Origin: Xylophilus sp. Leaf220
GTDB taxonomy: Bacteria; Pseudomonadota; Gammaproteobacteria; Burkholderiales; Burkholderiaceae_C
Assembly (NCBI RefSeq): GCF_001421705.1
Contig: NZ_LMKO01000001.1
Coordinates: 734,170-798,169, forward strand
Direction of reading: 5' to 3'
DNA length: 64,000 bases
A program made the translations under genes and the position numbers. Shown here in pieces: positions 51,958 to 61,320 of the stretch. The notes below the pieces were generated by a model. It worked only from the letters and a program-made list of their open reading frames with translations. It was not told the DNA's origin and made no database searches. Each line of letters begins with the position of its first letter. The stretch's first letter is position 1.

Positions 51958-52346
51958 ACGACCCGACCGCTTCCGCTGCCGGCGACACCGTCACCGTGCC
52001 CCTCTACCGCCTGGCCCACGGCCGCACCGGCGACAAGGGCGACCGCTCCAACATCAGCGTGATCGCCTGGCACCCCGACCTGTGGCCGCTGCTGGTGGAC
52101 CAGGTCACGCCCGAGGCGGTGGCCGCGCAGTTCGCCCACCGCCGGCCCGAGCGGGTGCAGCGCCATCTGGTCGACAGCCTGCAGGCGATGAACTTCGTGC
52201 TGGACGCGGTGCTGGACGGCGGCGTGAACGACGCGCTCAACCTGGACACCCACGGCAAGGCGCTTTCTCTCTTGCTGCTGGAGCTGCCGGTACAGGTGCC
52301 GCGGGCACTGTTGCCGCTACTGGCGGGGCCTGCCAGCGGCGACTGA
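51954..52346 (+). CDS. AtuA-partner small protein
   Basis: The 130 residues match the short AtuA C-terminal-like family that often follows or is fused to AtuA: VPLYRLAHGRTGDKGDRSNI, FAHRRPERVQRHLVDSLQ and LNLDTHGKALSLLLLELPV. ATG 51954 overlaps the AtuA stop and has AAGGAG nine bases upstream, so translation is coupled. It likely forms a complex with AtuA; in related genomes the two can be one protein. Confidence 0.85.
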   Translation: MNDPTASAAGDTVTVPLYRLAHGRTGDKGDRSNISVIAWHPDLWPLLVDQVTPEAVAAQFAHRRPERVQRHLVDSLQAMNFVLDAVLDGGVNDALNLDTHGKALSLLLLELPVQVPRALLPLLAGPASGD

Positions 52347-52425
52347 GTGGCGGGGCGGCGCTCGCAACCCGTTTTTCCGATTTGCGGCTTTCTTCGGCTA
52401 CCCATTTCATAACAGGAGACACACC

Positions 52426-53400
52426 ATGCATTTCCCCTCCCGACGCACCGCCGTGGCCGCCCTCGCCGCCCTCGGCCTGCTGCCCGCGCTGGCCGGCGCG
52501 CAGACCTTCCCCGACAAGCCGATCACCTTCGTCGTGCCCTTCGCGGCCGGCACCGCCACCGACCAGATCGCCCGGGCACTGGCCAACGGCATCACCGCCG
52601 AGACCAAGCAGGCGGTGGTGATCGACAACCGCGCCGGCGCCAGCGGCTTCATCGCCTCGCAGCAGGTGGCCAAGGCCGCGCCGGACGGCTACACCGTGCT
52701 GATCACCACCAACACCACCCACGCCGCCAACGAGCACCTCTACAAGAAGCTGCCCTACGACCCGGTGAAGGATTTCGCGCCGATCACTGGCCTGGGCAAG
52801 GGCGGCCAGATCATGGTGGTCAACCCGGCGTTCCCGGCGAAGACGGTGGGCGAGTTCATCGCGCTGGCCAAGAAGGAGCCGGGCAAGTACAGCTTCGGCA
52901 GCGGCAGCTCGTCGTCGCGCATGGCGGGCGAGCTGCTGCAGCAGATGGCCGACATCCAGCTGCTGCACGTGCCCTACAAGAGCAACACGCTGGGCGTGAC
53001 CGACCTGCTGGGCGGCCAGATCAACACCATGATCACCGACACCGCCACCGGGCTGCCGCAGGTCAAGGCCGGCAAGCTGCGGGCGCTGGGCATGTCGAGC
53101 GCCAAACGCTCGCCCCTGGCGCCCGACGTGCCCACCATCGCCGAGGCCGGCGTGCCCGGCTACGAGATGGGCTACTGGTTCGCCGCCTACGCCCCGGCCA
53201 GGACGCCGCCCGCCGTCGTCAAGCGCCTGAACGAGCTTCTGGTGCAGGCCGCCCGGAGCGATGCCGCCCGCACCGCCTTCTACGAGCCTACCGGCACCGA
53301 GGTCTACACCACCACGCCCGAGGAACTGGGCACCTTCCAGTCGGCCGAATCGCAGAAGTGGGGCCGCATCGTGAAGGCGGCCAACATCCAGCCCGAATAG
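52426..53400 (+). CDS. Bug-family (TctC-like) periplasmic solute-binding receptor
   Basis: The 324 residues have a signal peptide (about 1-25, ALAGAQ) and family motifs: DKPITFVVPFAAGTATDQIA, VIDNRAGASGFIASQQVAK, KKLPYDPVKDFAPITGLGK and DLLGGQINTMITDTATGLP. AGGAG lies before ATG 52426. It is 80 bases downstream of the AtuA partner, so the cluster again couples an uptake receptor to catabolic genes, with no permease nearby. Confidence 0.93.
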   Translation: MHFPSRRTAVAALAALGLLPALAGAQTFPDKPITFVVPFAAGTATDQIARALANGITAETKQAVVIDNRAGASGFIASQQVAKAAPDGYTVLITTNTTHAANEHLYKKLPYDPVKDFAPITGLGKGGQIMVVNPAFPAKTVGEFIALAKKEPGKYSFGSGSSSSRMAGELLQQMADIQLLHVPYKSNTLGVTDLLGGQINTMITDTATGLPQVKAGKLRALGMSSAKRSPLAPDVPTIAEAGVPGYEMGYWFAAYAPARTPPAVVKRLNELLVQAARSDAARTAFYEPTGTEVYTTTPEELGTFQSAESQKWGRIVKAANIQPE

Positions 53401-53528
53401 ACCTGCTTCCCCCGGGCTGCCGCCGCATCACGCAGGCGGCAGCGCAGGCATGCGGCACGCGCACGGAGCCCCTCCGCGCGCGGCGCGCCCGCACGCCCCT
53501 GCATTCACCACAACGACAGGAGACCGAC

Positions 53529-55685
53529 ATGACGAAGATTTCACACCTGCGGCCACGCCTGCGGCAGGCCGCCGGCCCGGCGGGCCTGGGCCTGGCGCTG
53601 CTGCTGGCCGCCTGCGGCGGCAGCGACGACGGAGCCGCCGGCGGCGGTGGCGCCACCGCCCAGCCGCGCATGAGCCTCGCGATCACCGCCCGTACCGACA
53701 TGCCCGGCAGCTTCGGCGCCGTGGGCGCCTACGAGCAGCTCACCGGCACCCTGAGCGGCGAAGTCGATCCGCGCGACCGGCACAACGCCATCATCCAGGA
53801 CCTGGCGCTGGCGCCGGTCAACGCCCGCGGCATGGTCGAGTACAAGGCCGACTTCGTGATGCTCAAGCCCAAGGACATGGGCAAGGCCGGCGGCATCCTG
53901 CGCTACGACGCACCCAACCGCGGCAACATCCTGACCATGCCCAATCTCGCCACCGCGCCCAGCGACGCGGTGTACTTCGAGCAGGGCTACGTCTGGCTCT
54001 TCTCGGCCTGGCAGGGCGACGTGCCCAAGAGCTCGCCGCAGCGCCTGACGCTCGACGTGCCGGTGGCCCGCAACGCCGACGGCAGCAGCATCACCGGCCC
54101 CTACGTGGCCGAGCTGATCGCCGCCACCGCCAGCCCGTCGCTCACCCTGCCGGGCGGCACCTTCAACGGCAGCATGATTCCGTATGCGCCCGCCTCGCTC
54201 GACAACACCGGCGCCGGCTACCGGCTCACCTCGCGCGTCAACGAGACCGACCCGCGCGTCACCATCCCCGCGTCCGACTGGAAGTTCGCGGCCTGCGACG
54301 CCGCCAACGCCTTTCCCGGCACGCCCAGCGGCACCAGCGTCTGCCTGCGCGGCGGCTTCCAGCCCAACCGGCTCTACGAGATCAGCTACGTCGCGCAGGA
54401 CCCGAAGGTGATGGGCGTCGGCCTGGCCGCGCTGCGCGACACGATCGACTTCTTCCGCAACGCCAAGGCCGACGCGGCCGGCACGCCCAACCCGGTGGCC
54501 GGCGCGATCCGCAACACCATCGGCCAGGGCACCTCGCAGTCGGGCAACGCGCTCAAGACCTTCCTGCACCTGGGCTTCAACGAAACGCTGGCGGGCGGCA
54601 AGGTGTTCGACGGCATGTTCACCCACGTGGCCGCGCGCCAGACCAACATCAACACCCGCTTCGCGGTGCCCGGTGGCGGCGGCGGCCTACGCACCGACCA
54701 CAGCGCCTTCGGCCAGACGGCGCCGCGCGGCCTGGCGGCCGACTACCAGGACGCGGTCTCGGGCCGCAGCGGCGGCGTGATGGCGCGCTGCACCACCACC
54801 AACACCTGCCCGCGCTACTTCCTGGGCCTGTCGGGCACCGAGTTCTGGCAGCTGCAGGGCTCGCCAGTGCTGCACGACGCGCTGGGCACCCGCGACCTGG
54901 TGCAACCCGACAACGCCCGCGTCTACTACTACACCGGCACCCAGCACAGCGGCGGCACCGGCGGCCTGGAGGCGGGCATCGCCTACCGGCCCGCCGCCGC
55001 GGTGTATCCGGTCGGCAACATGGTCGATTTCGCCGACACCTTCCGCGCGCTGATGCTCGCGTTGGCCGACTGGACCGTGCAGGGCGTGGCGCCGCCCGCC
55101 AGCCAGGTGCCGCGCATCGCCGACGGCACGCTGGTGCGGCCCGCCGCGCTGCGCTTCCCGGCGATCAAGGGCGTGCAGTTCCCGGGCGGCAGCGGCGTGT
55201 CGGTGCCCGATTTCGCCTACCTGGCGCGCTTCAACAACTTCCCGCTGCTGGATTTCGGCCCGCAGTACCGGCCGCAGGACGAGTCGGGCATCGCGACGCA
55301 ATTGCCGCCGGCCAACCTGGACCGCGACTACGCGATCCTGGTGCCGCAGGTCGACACCGCCACCGGCCTGCCGCGCGCCGGCATCCGCAACGTCGACGTG
55401 CAGGCGCCGCTCGGCACCAGCCTGGAGTTCAACTACGTCTCCACCCCCGGCATCGTCGACCTGGTGAACCTGTCGGGCGGCTACCTGCCCTTCCACAGGA
55501 CCGAGGCGGCCCGCATCGCGGCGGGCGATACCCGGCCGTCGCTGGAATCGCTCTACCGCAACCAGGCGGGCTACGTGGCGGCGGTGACCAGCGCCGCCAA
55601 CGGGCTGGTCGCGCAGCGCCTGCTGCTGCAGCGCGATGCCGACCGGCGCATCCAGCGGGCGCAGGCCACGCCGGTGCTGCCCTGA
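53529..55685 (+). CDS. Lipoprotein with alpha/beta-hydrolase domain
   Basis: The 718 residues start with a lipoprotein signal (LALLLAACGG, Cys at about 25) and a Gly/Ala linker. The body matches the large alpha/beta-hydrolase (Abhydrolase_10-like) family of bacteria: FGAVGAYEQLTGTLSGEVDP, YVWLFSAWQGDVP and the nucleophile elbow GTSQSGNALKTFLHLGFNE (Ser within Gly-x-Ser-x-Gly), with FDGMFTHVAAR after it. Substrates are unknown; ester or lactone hydrolysis is likely. Start ATG 53529 has AGGAG nine bases upstream. It follows the Bug gene by 128 bases and may be part of that operon. Confidence 0.82.
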   Translation: MTKISHLRPRLRQAAGPAGLGLALLLAACGGSDDGAAGGGGATAQPRMSLAITARTDMPGSFGAVGAYEQLTGTLSGEVDPRDRHNAIIQDLALAPVNARGMVEYKADFVMLKPKDMGKAGGILRYDAPNRGNILTMPNLATAPSDAVYFEQGYVWLFSAWQGDVPKSSPQRLTLDVPVARNADGSSITGPYVAELIAATASPSLTLPGGTFNGSMIPYAPASLDNTGAGYRLTSRVNETDPRVTIPASDWKFAACDAANAFPGTPSGTSVCLRGGFQPNRLYEISYVAQDPKVMGVGLAALRDTIDFFRNAKADAAGTPNPVAGAIRNTIGQGTSQSGNALKTFLHLGFNETLAGGKVFDGMFTHVAARQTNINTRFAVPGGGGGLRTDHSAFGQTAPRGLAADYQDAVSGRSGGVMARCTTTNTCPRYFLGLSGTEFWQLQGSPVLHDALGTRDLVQPDNARVYYYTGTQHSGGTGGLEAGIAYRPAAAVYPVGNMVDFADTFRALMLALADWTVQGVAPPASQVPRIADGTLVRPAALRFPAIKGVQFPGGSGVSVPDFAYLARFNNFPLLDFGPQYRPQDESGIATQLPPANLDRDYAILVPQVDTATGLPRAGIRNVDVQAPLGTSLEFNYVSTPGIVDLVNLSGGYLPFHRTEAARIAAGDTRPSLESLYRNQAGYVAAVTSAANGLVAQRLLLQRDADRRIQRAQATPVLP

Positions 55686-55693
55686 TCGGCCGC

Positions 55694-55715
55694 GGCCCGC
55701 ACACGGGTGCGGGCC
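55694..55715. terminator. Hairpin between convergent lipoprotein and FKBP genes
   Basis: GGCCCGCAC-ACGG-GTGCGGGCC is a nine-base perfect stem eight bases after one stop and 14 bases before the other. It lacks a T-run, so it is a weak bidirectional terminator candidate. Confidence 0.5.
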
Positions 55716-55728
55716 CGCGCGTCGGGAA

Positions 55729-56133
55729 TCAGCGGGCGGTGACGTCGAGCAGTTCGATCTCGAAGGTCAGCGTGGCATCGGGCGGAATCACGCCGCCCGC
55801 GCCGCGCGAACCGTAGGCGGTGGCCGGCGGGCAGACCAGCTTGGCCTTGCCACCCACCTTCATCTTCTGCACGCCTTCGGTCCAGCACGGGATCACGCCC
55901 TTGAGCGGAAACGAGATCGGCTCGCCGCGCTTGTAGGAGCTGTCGAACTCCTTGCCGTCGGCCAGCGTGCCGCGGTAGTGCACCTTGACCGTGCTGTCGG
56001 CCGTGGGCTGGGCGCCGGTGCCGACCTTCAGGTGGTCGATGTTGACGCCCGAGGGCAGCACTTCGGCCTGGGCGGCCAGGGGCAGCGCGCAGGCGGTGGA
56101 GAGCAACAGGGCGAGGGCGGTGGATGTCTTCAT
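55729..56133 (-). CDS. Exported FKBP-type peptidyl-prolyl cis-trans isomerase
   Basis: The 134 residues have a signal peptide (MKTSTALALLLSTACALPLA, cut near AQA) and a single FKBP domain: VKVHYRGTLADGKEFDSSYK, RGEPISFPLKGVIPCWTEGV, GGKAKLVCPPATAYGSRGAG and LTFEIELLDV. It is likely periplasmic. I chose ATG 56133 for the signal peptide; an in-frame start at 56178 would precede it with 15 extra residues. Confidence 0.92.
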   Translation of the reverse strand: MKTSTALALLLSTACALPLAAQAEVLPSGVNIDHLKVGTGAQPTADSTVKVHYRGTLADGKEFDSSYKRGEPISFPLKGVIPCWTEGVQKMKVGGKAKLVCPPATAYGSRGAGGVIPPDATLTFEIELLDVTAR

Positions 56134-56233
56134 GGGGGACGGTGCGCAGGGCGCGCGGTGAAAAGCTGAGGAGGGCATAGGCTAACGGATGGCGGTGGGC
56201 CCCCGGAAAGCGGGTGCCCTCCTGCGCCATGCC

Positions 56234-57112
56234 CTACCCCTTCGCGTTGCCCGCCACCTGCTCGAGTGCGTCCATCGCCTCGTCTGGCAGATCGAGTGCC
56301 GCCGACGCCAGGTTCTCGTGCAGATGGGCGACCGACGACGTACCCGGGATCAGCAGAATGTTGGGCGACCGGCGCAGCAGCCAGGCCAGCGCCACCTGCA
56401 TCGGCGTCGCCTGCAACCGCCGCGCGACATCCGACAGCGCCGACGACTGCAGCGGCGTGAACCCGCCCAGCGGGAAGAACGGCACGTAGGCGATGCCGTC
56501 GGCCGCCAGTTCGTCGATCAGCGCATCGTCGGCCCGGTGGACCAGGTTGTACTGGTTCTGCACACAGACGATGGGGCAGATGCGCCGGCCCTCGGCCACC
56601 TGGGTGCGGGTGACGTTGCTCAGGCCGATGTGCCGCACCAATCCCTGCTGCTGCAGGGCGGCCAGCGCGGTCAACTGCTCCTCGATCGACCCTTCGGCCG
56701 GGCCGTGGGTGTCGAACATGACCCGCAGGTTGACCACGTCCAGCAACTCGCGGCCCAGGTTGCGCAGGTTGTCGTGCACCGCCTGCTCCAGCTCGGCCGG
56801 CGACGACGCCAGCAGCCAGGCGCCGTCGGGCCCGCGCCGGACGCCGATCTTGGTGACGAGCGTCAGGTCCTGCCCATAGGGCGACAGCGCTTCGCGGATC
56901 AGCTGGTTGGTGATGTGCGGGCCGTAGAAGTCGCTGGTGTCGATATGGTCCACGCCGGCCGCCACCACCGCGCGCAGCACGGCCAGCGCGCTTTCGCGGT
57001 CCTTCGGCGGGCCGAATACGCCGGGGCCGGCGAGTTGCATCGCGCCGTAGCCAAGGCGGTGCACGCTGCGGTCGCCGAGAGAAAAAGTGCCTGCGCGGGA
57101 GAGGGAGGACAT
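56234..57112 (-). CDS. Aldo/keto reductase
   Basis: The 292 residues form an AKR barrel with the early LGYGAMQLAG, the catalytic Asp and Tyr in HIDTSDFYGPH, Lys in LVTKIGVRRG and the cofactor-binding end PIVCVQNQYNLVHR and IPGTSSVAHLHENL. In place of the common catalytic-region His, the segment reads NLRVMFD, so this His of the tetrad is probably absent. AGGAAA precedes ATG 57112. It is divergent from a LysR gene, its likely regulator. Substrate unknown. Confidence 0.88.
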   Translation of the reverse strand: MSSLSRAGTFSLGDRSVHRLGYGAMQLAGPGVFGPPKDRESALAVLRAVVAAGVDHIDTSDFYGPHITNQLIREALSPYGQDLTLVTKIGVRRGPDGAWLLASSPAELEQAVHDNLRNLGRELLDVVNLRVMFDTHGPAEGSIEEQLTALAALQQQGLVRHIGLSNVTRTQVAEGRRICPIVCVQNQYNLVHRADDALIDELAADGIAYVPFFPLGGFTPLQSSALSDVARRLQATPMQVALAWLLRRSPNILLIPGTSSVAHLHENLASAALDLPDEAMDALEQVAGNAKG

Positions 57113-57155
57113 GGTCAGTTTCCTGTAATGGTAGAGGTTCTGGCCAGTCTAGGCA

Positions 57156-57200
57156 GCATCGCGATGCGCGATAAGCCGGCACAATCCGCACAGGCTGTGC
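57156..57200. promoter_or_regulatory. Two dyads in the aldo/keto reductase / LysR promoter region
   Basis: GCATCGCGATGC (57156-57167) is a perfect palindrome, and GCACAG-G-CTGTGC (57188-57200) is a 13-base dyad ending 13 bases before the LysR start. Both lie in the 101-base divergent gap and are operator candidates. Confidence 0.45.
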
Positions 57201-57213
57201 AGGATCACGAACG

Positions 57214-58131
57214 ATGAAATTCGACTTGGGAGATCTGGAGGCGTTCGTTGCGGTGGCGGAGGCCAAAGGCTTTCGCGAAGGGGCCCGGGCGCACGGCGCC
57301 AGCGCCTCGGGTTTGAGCGAAGCCGTCCGCCGCCTGGAAACGCAACTGGGCATGCGCTTGCTGAACCGTACCACCCGCAGCGTGGCACCCACCGAGGCCG
57401 GCCAGCGCCTGCTGGACCGGCTGGGCCCCGCGCTGAACGAGGTCGAAGCCGCGCTCGACATGGTCAACGGCCTGCGCGACCGGCCGGCCGGCACCCTGCG
57501 CCTCAACGTGCCGGTGAGCGCCGCGCGGCTGGTGCTGCCCTCGATCGTGCCGGCCTTCCTGGCGGCGTATCCCGAGATCGCGCTGGAGATCAACGCCGAC
57601 GACAGCTTCGTCGACGTGCTGGCCGCCGGCTGCGACGCCGGCATCCGCTACGACGAGCGGCTGGAGCAGGACATGATCGCCGTGCCCATCGGCCCCCGCA
57701 CACAACGCTTCGCCGTAGGCGCCGCGCCCGACTACCTGGCCCGCCGGGGCCGACCCGACCATCCGCGCGATCTGCTCGGCCACAGTTGCCTGCGCGGCCG
57801 CTTCAGCAGCGGCGCGATGCCCGCATGGGAGTTCGAGCGCGACGGCGAGCAATTCAAGATCGAGCCCGCTGGCCGCCTGCTGGTGCAGATAGGCGCCGCG
57901 ACCGATCTGGCGGTGGAGGCGGCAGCGGCCGGCACCGGGCTCGTCTACCTGTTCGAAGATTGGCTGCAGCCGTACTTCGACCGCGGCGCGCTGGTGCCGG
58001 TGCTGGAGCCATGGTGGCCGCGGTTCTCGGGGCCGTTTCTCTACTACCCCGGGCGGCGCTTGCTGCCGGCGCCGCTGCGGGCGTTCGTGGAATTCATCAG
58101 AACACCGGCCGAAGGCTCAACGAAAAGCTAG
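57214..58131 (+). CDS. LysR-type regulator divergent from the aldo/keto reductase
   Basis: The 305 residues have a helix-turn-helix (DLEAFVAVAEAKGFREGARA, GASASGLSEAVRRLETQLGM) and an effector domain of the AaeR/DmlR-like group (GTLRLNVPVSAARLVLPSIV). The DmlR-like group often regulates a divergent oxidoreductase, here the aldo/keto reductase. It converges on the truncated haemoglobin gene. Confidence 0.92.
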   Translation: MKFDLGDLEAFVAVAEAKGFREGARAHGASASGLSEAVRRLETQLGMRLLNRTTRSVAPTEAGQRLLDRLGPALNEVEAALDMVNGLRDRPAGTLRLNVPVSAARLVLPSIVPAFLAAYPEIALEINADDSFVDVLAAGCDAGIRYDERLEQDMIAVPIGPRTQRFAVGAAPDYLARRGRPDHPRDLLGHSCLRGRFSSGAMPAWEFERDGEQFKIEPAGRLLVQIGAATDLAVEAAAAGTGLVYLFEDWLQPYFDRGALVPVLEPWWPRFSGPFLYYPGRRLLPAPLRAFVEFIRTPAEGSTKS

Positions 58132-58146
58132 CGGCCGCCCGCGGCC

Positions 58147-58551
58147 TCACACGCCCTTGTTCCGCATCCAGTCCGCCGTCTGGAAAAAGCTCGCCTTCAG
58201 CCGGGTGCGCAGATCCTCCGGCACGCCGGTCTCGCCCATCGCCTGGTCCATGCAGGCCAACCACTGGTCGCGTTCCTTGATGCCGATGGAAAAAGGCATG
58301 TGGCGGGCGCGCAGCATCGGGTGGCCGACCCGCTCGGTGTAGTGCTGGGGGCCGCCCAGCCAGCCGCAGAGGAACCAGAACAGCCGCTCGCGCGCATGGG
58401 CCAGGCCGGGGCCGTGGGCGGCGCGCAGGTCGGTGTAGGCGGGCTCCAGGTCCATCAGGTCGTAGAAGCGCTCGACCAGGGCGTGCACCCGGTCTTCTCC
58501 GCCGATCCATTCGAAGGGGGTGTCGAAAGCGGGCTTGTCCTGGATCTGCAT
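58147..58551 (-). CDS. Group II truncated haemoglobin
   Basis: This small globin binds haem and oxygen or nitric oxide. The 134 residues contain the truncated-globin pattern: FEWIGGEDRVHALVERFYD, FLCGWLGGPQHYTERVGHP and RARHMPFSIGIKERDQWLA, with proximal His in RARHMPF and the group II Trp in RDQWL. The start is ATG 58551 (MQIQDKPAF). It is followed on the same strand, but downstream, by nothing close; a repeat copy and the FtsX permease stop lie upstream of its start. Confidence 0.9.
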   Translation of the reverse strand: MQIQDKPAFDTPFEWIGGEDRVHALVERFYDLMDLEPAYTDLRAAHGPGLAHARERLFWFLCGWLGGPQHYTERVGHPMLRARHMPFSIGIKERDQWLACMDQAMGETGVPEDLRTRLKASFFQTADWMRNKGV

Positions 58552-58623
58552 GGGTGGAGGCGGTTCAAGAATAGGAGCGCATGGTCGGCGCCCCATGCGG
58601 CTTTCGGAAGGAAAGTAGCCAGG

Positions 58624-58664
58624 GCCGGCGCACGGCGCCGACCACCAGCTATCGAATTAGTAGC
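58624..58664 (-). repeat. Dispersed hairpin repeat, copy 6
   Basis: In minus orientation: an imperfect GCTA/TAGC hairpin (58648-58664) and CGGCGC-ACG-GCGCCG (58626-58640). It lies between the permease stop and the globin start and could terminate the permease transcript. Confidence 0.65.
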
Positions 58665-58670
58665 ACCGGT

Positions 58671-61190
58671 TCAGTCGGCTGCCCGCCGCAGCGTCTCGAC
58701 CACCGGGCGGCGCAGCACGTCGCGCAGGCCCCACCAGCCGGCGGCCAGCGCCAGCACCGCGCCGGCCAAGGCGCCGGCCAGCGGCACCCAGGGCGAAGCG
58801 GTCCAGGCGAAGTCGAAGGCGTAGCGGGCCAGCGCCCAGCCGACGGCCATCGCCACCGTGCTGGCCAGGAAGCCCGCGAGCAGGCCGACGCCGGCCAGCT
58901 CGGCGCGCTGCACCTGCCGCAGCAGGCTGGCGCGGGCGCCGACGGCGCGCATGATCGCGAACTCCTTCGCCCGCTCCTCGCGGGTGGCGGTGACGGCGGC
59001 GAACAGCACCACCAGGCCGGCGGCCAGGGTGAAGGCGAACAGGAACTCGACCGCGCGGATCACCTGGTCCAGCACCCGCTGCACCTGCGCCAGGGTGCTG
59101 GAGAGGTCGACATTGGTGATGTTGGGAAACTGGCGCACCAGCGCGTTGTCGAAGCCGGCGGTGGCCGGCGCGCGGTAGGCGGCCAGGAAGGTGGTGGGCA
59201 CGTCGGGCATCTGCGCCACCGGGTACATCGCGAAGAAGTTGGCCCGCATCGAGCCCCAGTCCACCTTGCGCAGCGAGGTGATCCTGGCCTCGTTCTGCAG
59301 GCCGCCGATGTCGAAGCGCAGGGTGTCGCCCAGCTTCAGCTTCAGCGTTTCGGCCAGGCCCTGCTCGACGCTGATCGCGCCGGGCTCGTTGTCGGTCCAG
59401 GTGCCGGCCACGGTCTGGTTGTGCGGCGGCTCCTCGGCGGCGTAGGAGAGGTTGAACTCGCGGTCCACCAGGCGCTTGGCGCGGTCGTCCGCATAGTCGG
59501 CCGGCGCCGTGTCCTTGCCGTTGATGGCGACCAGCCGGCCGCGCACCATCGGGTACCAGTCGTACTTCTGCACGCCGGCATCCTGCAGCGTCTTCTGGAA
59601 CGCGTCGCCCTGGTCGGGCTGCACGTTGATGACGAAGCGGTTGGGCGCGTCGGCCGGCGTGGCCTGGCGCCAGCTGCCGATCAGGTCGGCGCGCAGCAGC
59701 AACAGCAGCACCAGCGCCAGCAGGCCGACCGAGAGCGCACTGACCTGCACCACCGCATACACCGGCCGGGCCGAGATCTGTCGGGTGGCCAGCACCAGCC
59801 AGCGCGGCGCGGTGACCTCGTTGACGCTGCGGCGCAGCAGCTGCACCGCCACCCAGGCCAGGGCGGCGAAGAGCAGCACCGCGCCGGCGAAGCCGCCTAC
59901 GGCGATCAGGCCCAGCTTCAGGTCGCTGCTGGCCGCCAGCAGCAGCGCGGCGAAGCCGGCCACGCCGACCGCCAGCACGCCGAGGGATGCGGGCTTCAGG
60001 CCGCCCACGTCGCGGCGGATCACCCGCAGCGGCGGCACCCGGGCCAGCTGCAGCACCGGCGGCAGGCCGAAGGCGAAGAGCAGCGTCAGCCCCATGCCGA
60101 CGCCGAAGGCCACCGGCCAGAGGCCCGGTGCCGGCAAGGCGCTGTCGACCAGGCCGGCCAGCAGCGCGATGAAGACGTAATGCACCGCGAAGCCGATCGC
60201 CACGCCCAGTGCGCTGGCGAACAGGCCCACCAGCGCGAACTCGAAGCTGTAGCTGCGGGCGATGGTGCGCTGGCTCTGGCCCAGCACCCGCAGCATCGCG
60301 CAGTCGTCGAGGTGGCTGGCCGCGAAGCCGCGTGCGGCCAGCGCCACCGCCACCGCCGACAGCAGCGCGGCCAGCAGGGAGACGAGGCTGAGGAATTTCT
60401 GGGCCCGGTCGAGCGTCTGGCGCATCTGCGGCTGGCCGGTTTCCAGCGACTCCACCCGCATGCCGTGCACGCCGGGCTGGGCCACCGCCGTCTCGGCCCA
60501 GGCCGAGAACGCCTTGACCTGCGGATCGGCGCCGGCCACCGCCAGGCGGTAGGTGAGGCGGCTGGCGGGCTGCACCAGCTGGGTGGCGGGCAGGTCGGCC
60601 GCATTGATCATGACCCGCGGGGCGAAGCTCAGGAAGCCGGCGCCGCGGTCGGGCTCGATCGTCAGCACGCGAGCGATGCGGAAGGCCTTGTCGCCCAGCA
60701 GCAGGGTGGCGCCCATCGGCAGGCCGAGGGCCTCGGGCACCGAGCCGTCGACCCAGGCCTCGCCCGGGGCCGGCACCGCGCGGGTGGCGGTGTCGGCGCC
60801 GCCCGGCGCATCGGCCACCCGCAGGCTGCCGCGCAGCGGGTAGGCCGCATCGACCACCTTCAGCGCGACCAGCTTGCTGGCGCCGCCTTCGGCATCGGAC
60901 GCGCGGCCCATGGTGGGGAACGACACGGTGGTGCTGGTCTGCAGACCCTGCGCGCGCGCCTGTTCGGTGAACGCGGCCGGCGGCGGGTTGTCGCTGACCA
61001 CCACCGCATCGCCGCCCAGCAGCTGGCGCGCATCGCGCTGCAGCCCGCCCTGCAGCCGGTCGGCGAAGAAGCCGACCGAGGTGAGGGCCGCCACCGCCAG
61101 GGTGACGGCGACGATCAGCAGGCGCAGCTCGCCTGCGCGCAGGTCGCGGCGCAGGGTGCGCCAGCCCAGTCCGAAAAAGGATGTGTCCAT
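58671..61190 (-). CDS. FtsX-like ABC transporter permease (YbbP type)
   Basis: The 839 residues form the permease part of an ABC system related to YbbP/MacB-like exporters of the envelope: an N-terminal helix (about 22-40), a long periplasmic domain (about 45-245), helix clusters at about 255-440, a second periplasmic domain (about 520-690) and a terminal helix cluster (about 700-830) with the FtsX motif (TREERAKEFAIMRAVGARAS). ATG 61190 begins MDTSFFGLGWRTLRRDLRAG. The ATPase partner (YbbA-like) is not in the window; its gene may be elsewhere. Role probably lipid or lipoprotein-related export. Confidence 0.88.
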   Translation of the reverse strand: MDTSFFGLGWRTLRRDLRAGELRLLIVAVTLAVAALTSVGFFADRLQGGLQRDARQLLGGDAVVVSDNPPPAAFTEQARAQGLQTSTTVSFPTMGRASDAEGGASKLVALKVVDAAYPLRGSLRVADAPGGADTATRAVPAPGEAWVDGSVPEALGLPMGATLLLGDKAFRIARVLTIEPDRGAGFLSFAPRVMINAADLPATQLVQPASRLTYRLAVAGADPQVKAFSAWAETAVAQPGVHGMRVESLETGQPQMRQTLDRAQKFLSLVSLLAALLSAVAVALAARGFAASHLDDCAMLRVLGQSQRTIARSYSFEFALVGLFASALGVAIGFAVHYVFIALLAGLVDSALPAPGLWPVAFGVGMGLTLLFAFGLPPVLQLARVPPLRVIRRDVGGLKPASLGVLAVGVAGFAALLLAASSDLKLGLIAVGGFAGAVLLFAALAWVAVQLLRRSVNEVTAPRWLVLATRQISARPVYAVVQVSALSVGLLALVLLLLLRADLIGSWRQATPADAPNRFVINVQPDQGDAFQKTLQDAGVQKYDWYPMVRGRLVAINGKDTAPADYADDRAKRLVDREFNLSYAAEEPPHNQTVAGTWTDNEPGAISVEQGLAETLKLKLGDTLRFDIGGLQNEARITSLRKVDWGSMRANFFAMYPVAQMPDVPTTFLAAYRAPATAGFDNALVRQFPNITNVDLSSTLAQVQRVLDQVIRAVEFLFAFTLAAGLVVLFAAVTATREERAKEFAIMRAVGARASLLRQVQRAELAGVGLLAGFLASTVAMAVGWALARYAFDFAWTASPWVPLAGALAGAVLALAAGWWGLRDVLRRPVVETLRRAAD

Positions 61191-61320
61191 GGCCGCGGAC
61201 CTTAGCGCAAAAGGTGGCGGGGCTCGCCGGGGCGGGGCTTTGCGTGCGGCCAACCGTGCCGGCGTAGGGACATCGGCCCCGGACGTGGACAATCCCATCC
61301 CCGCCCTTGCGACCCGCTCG

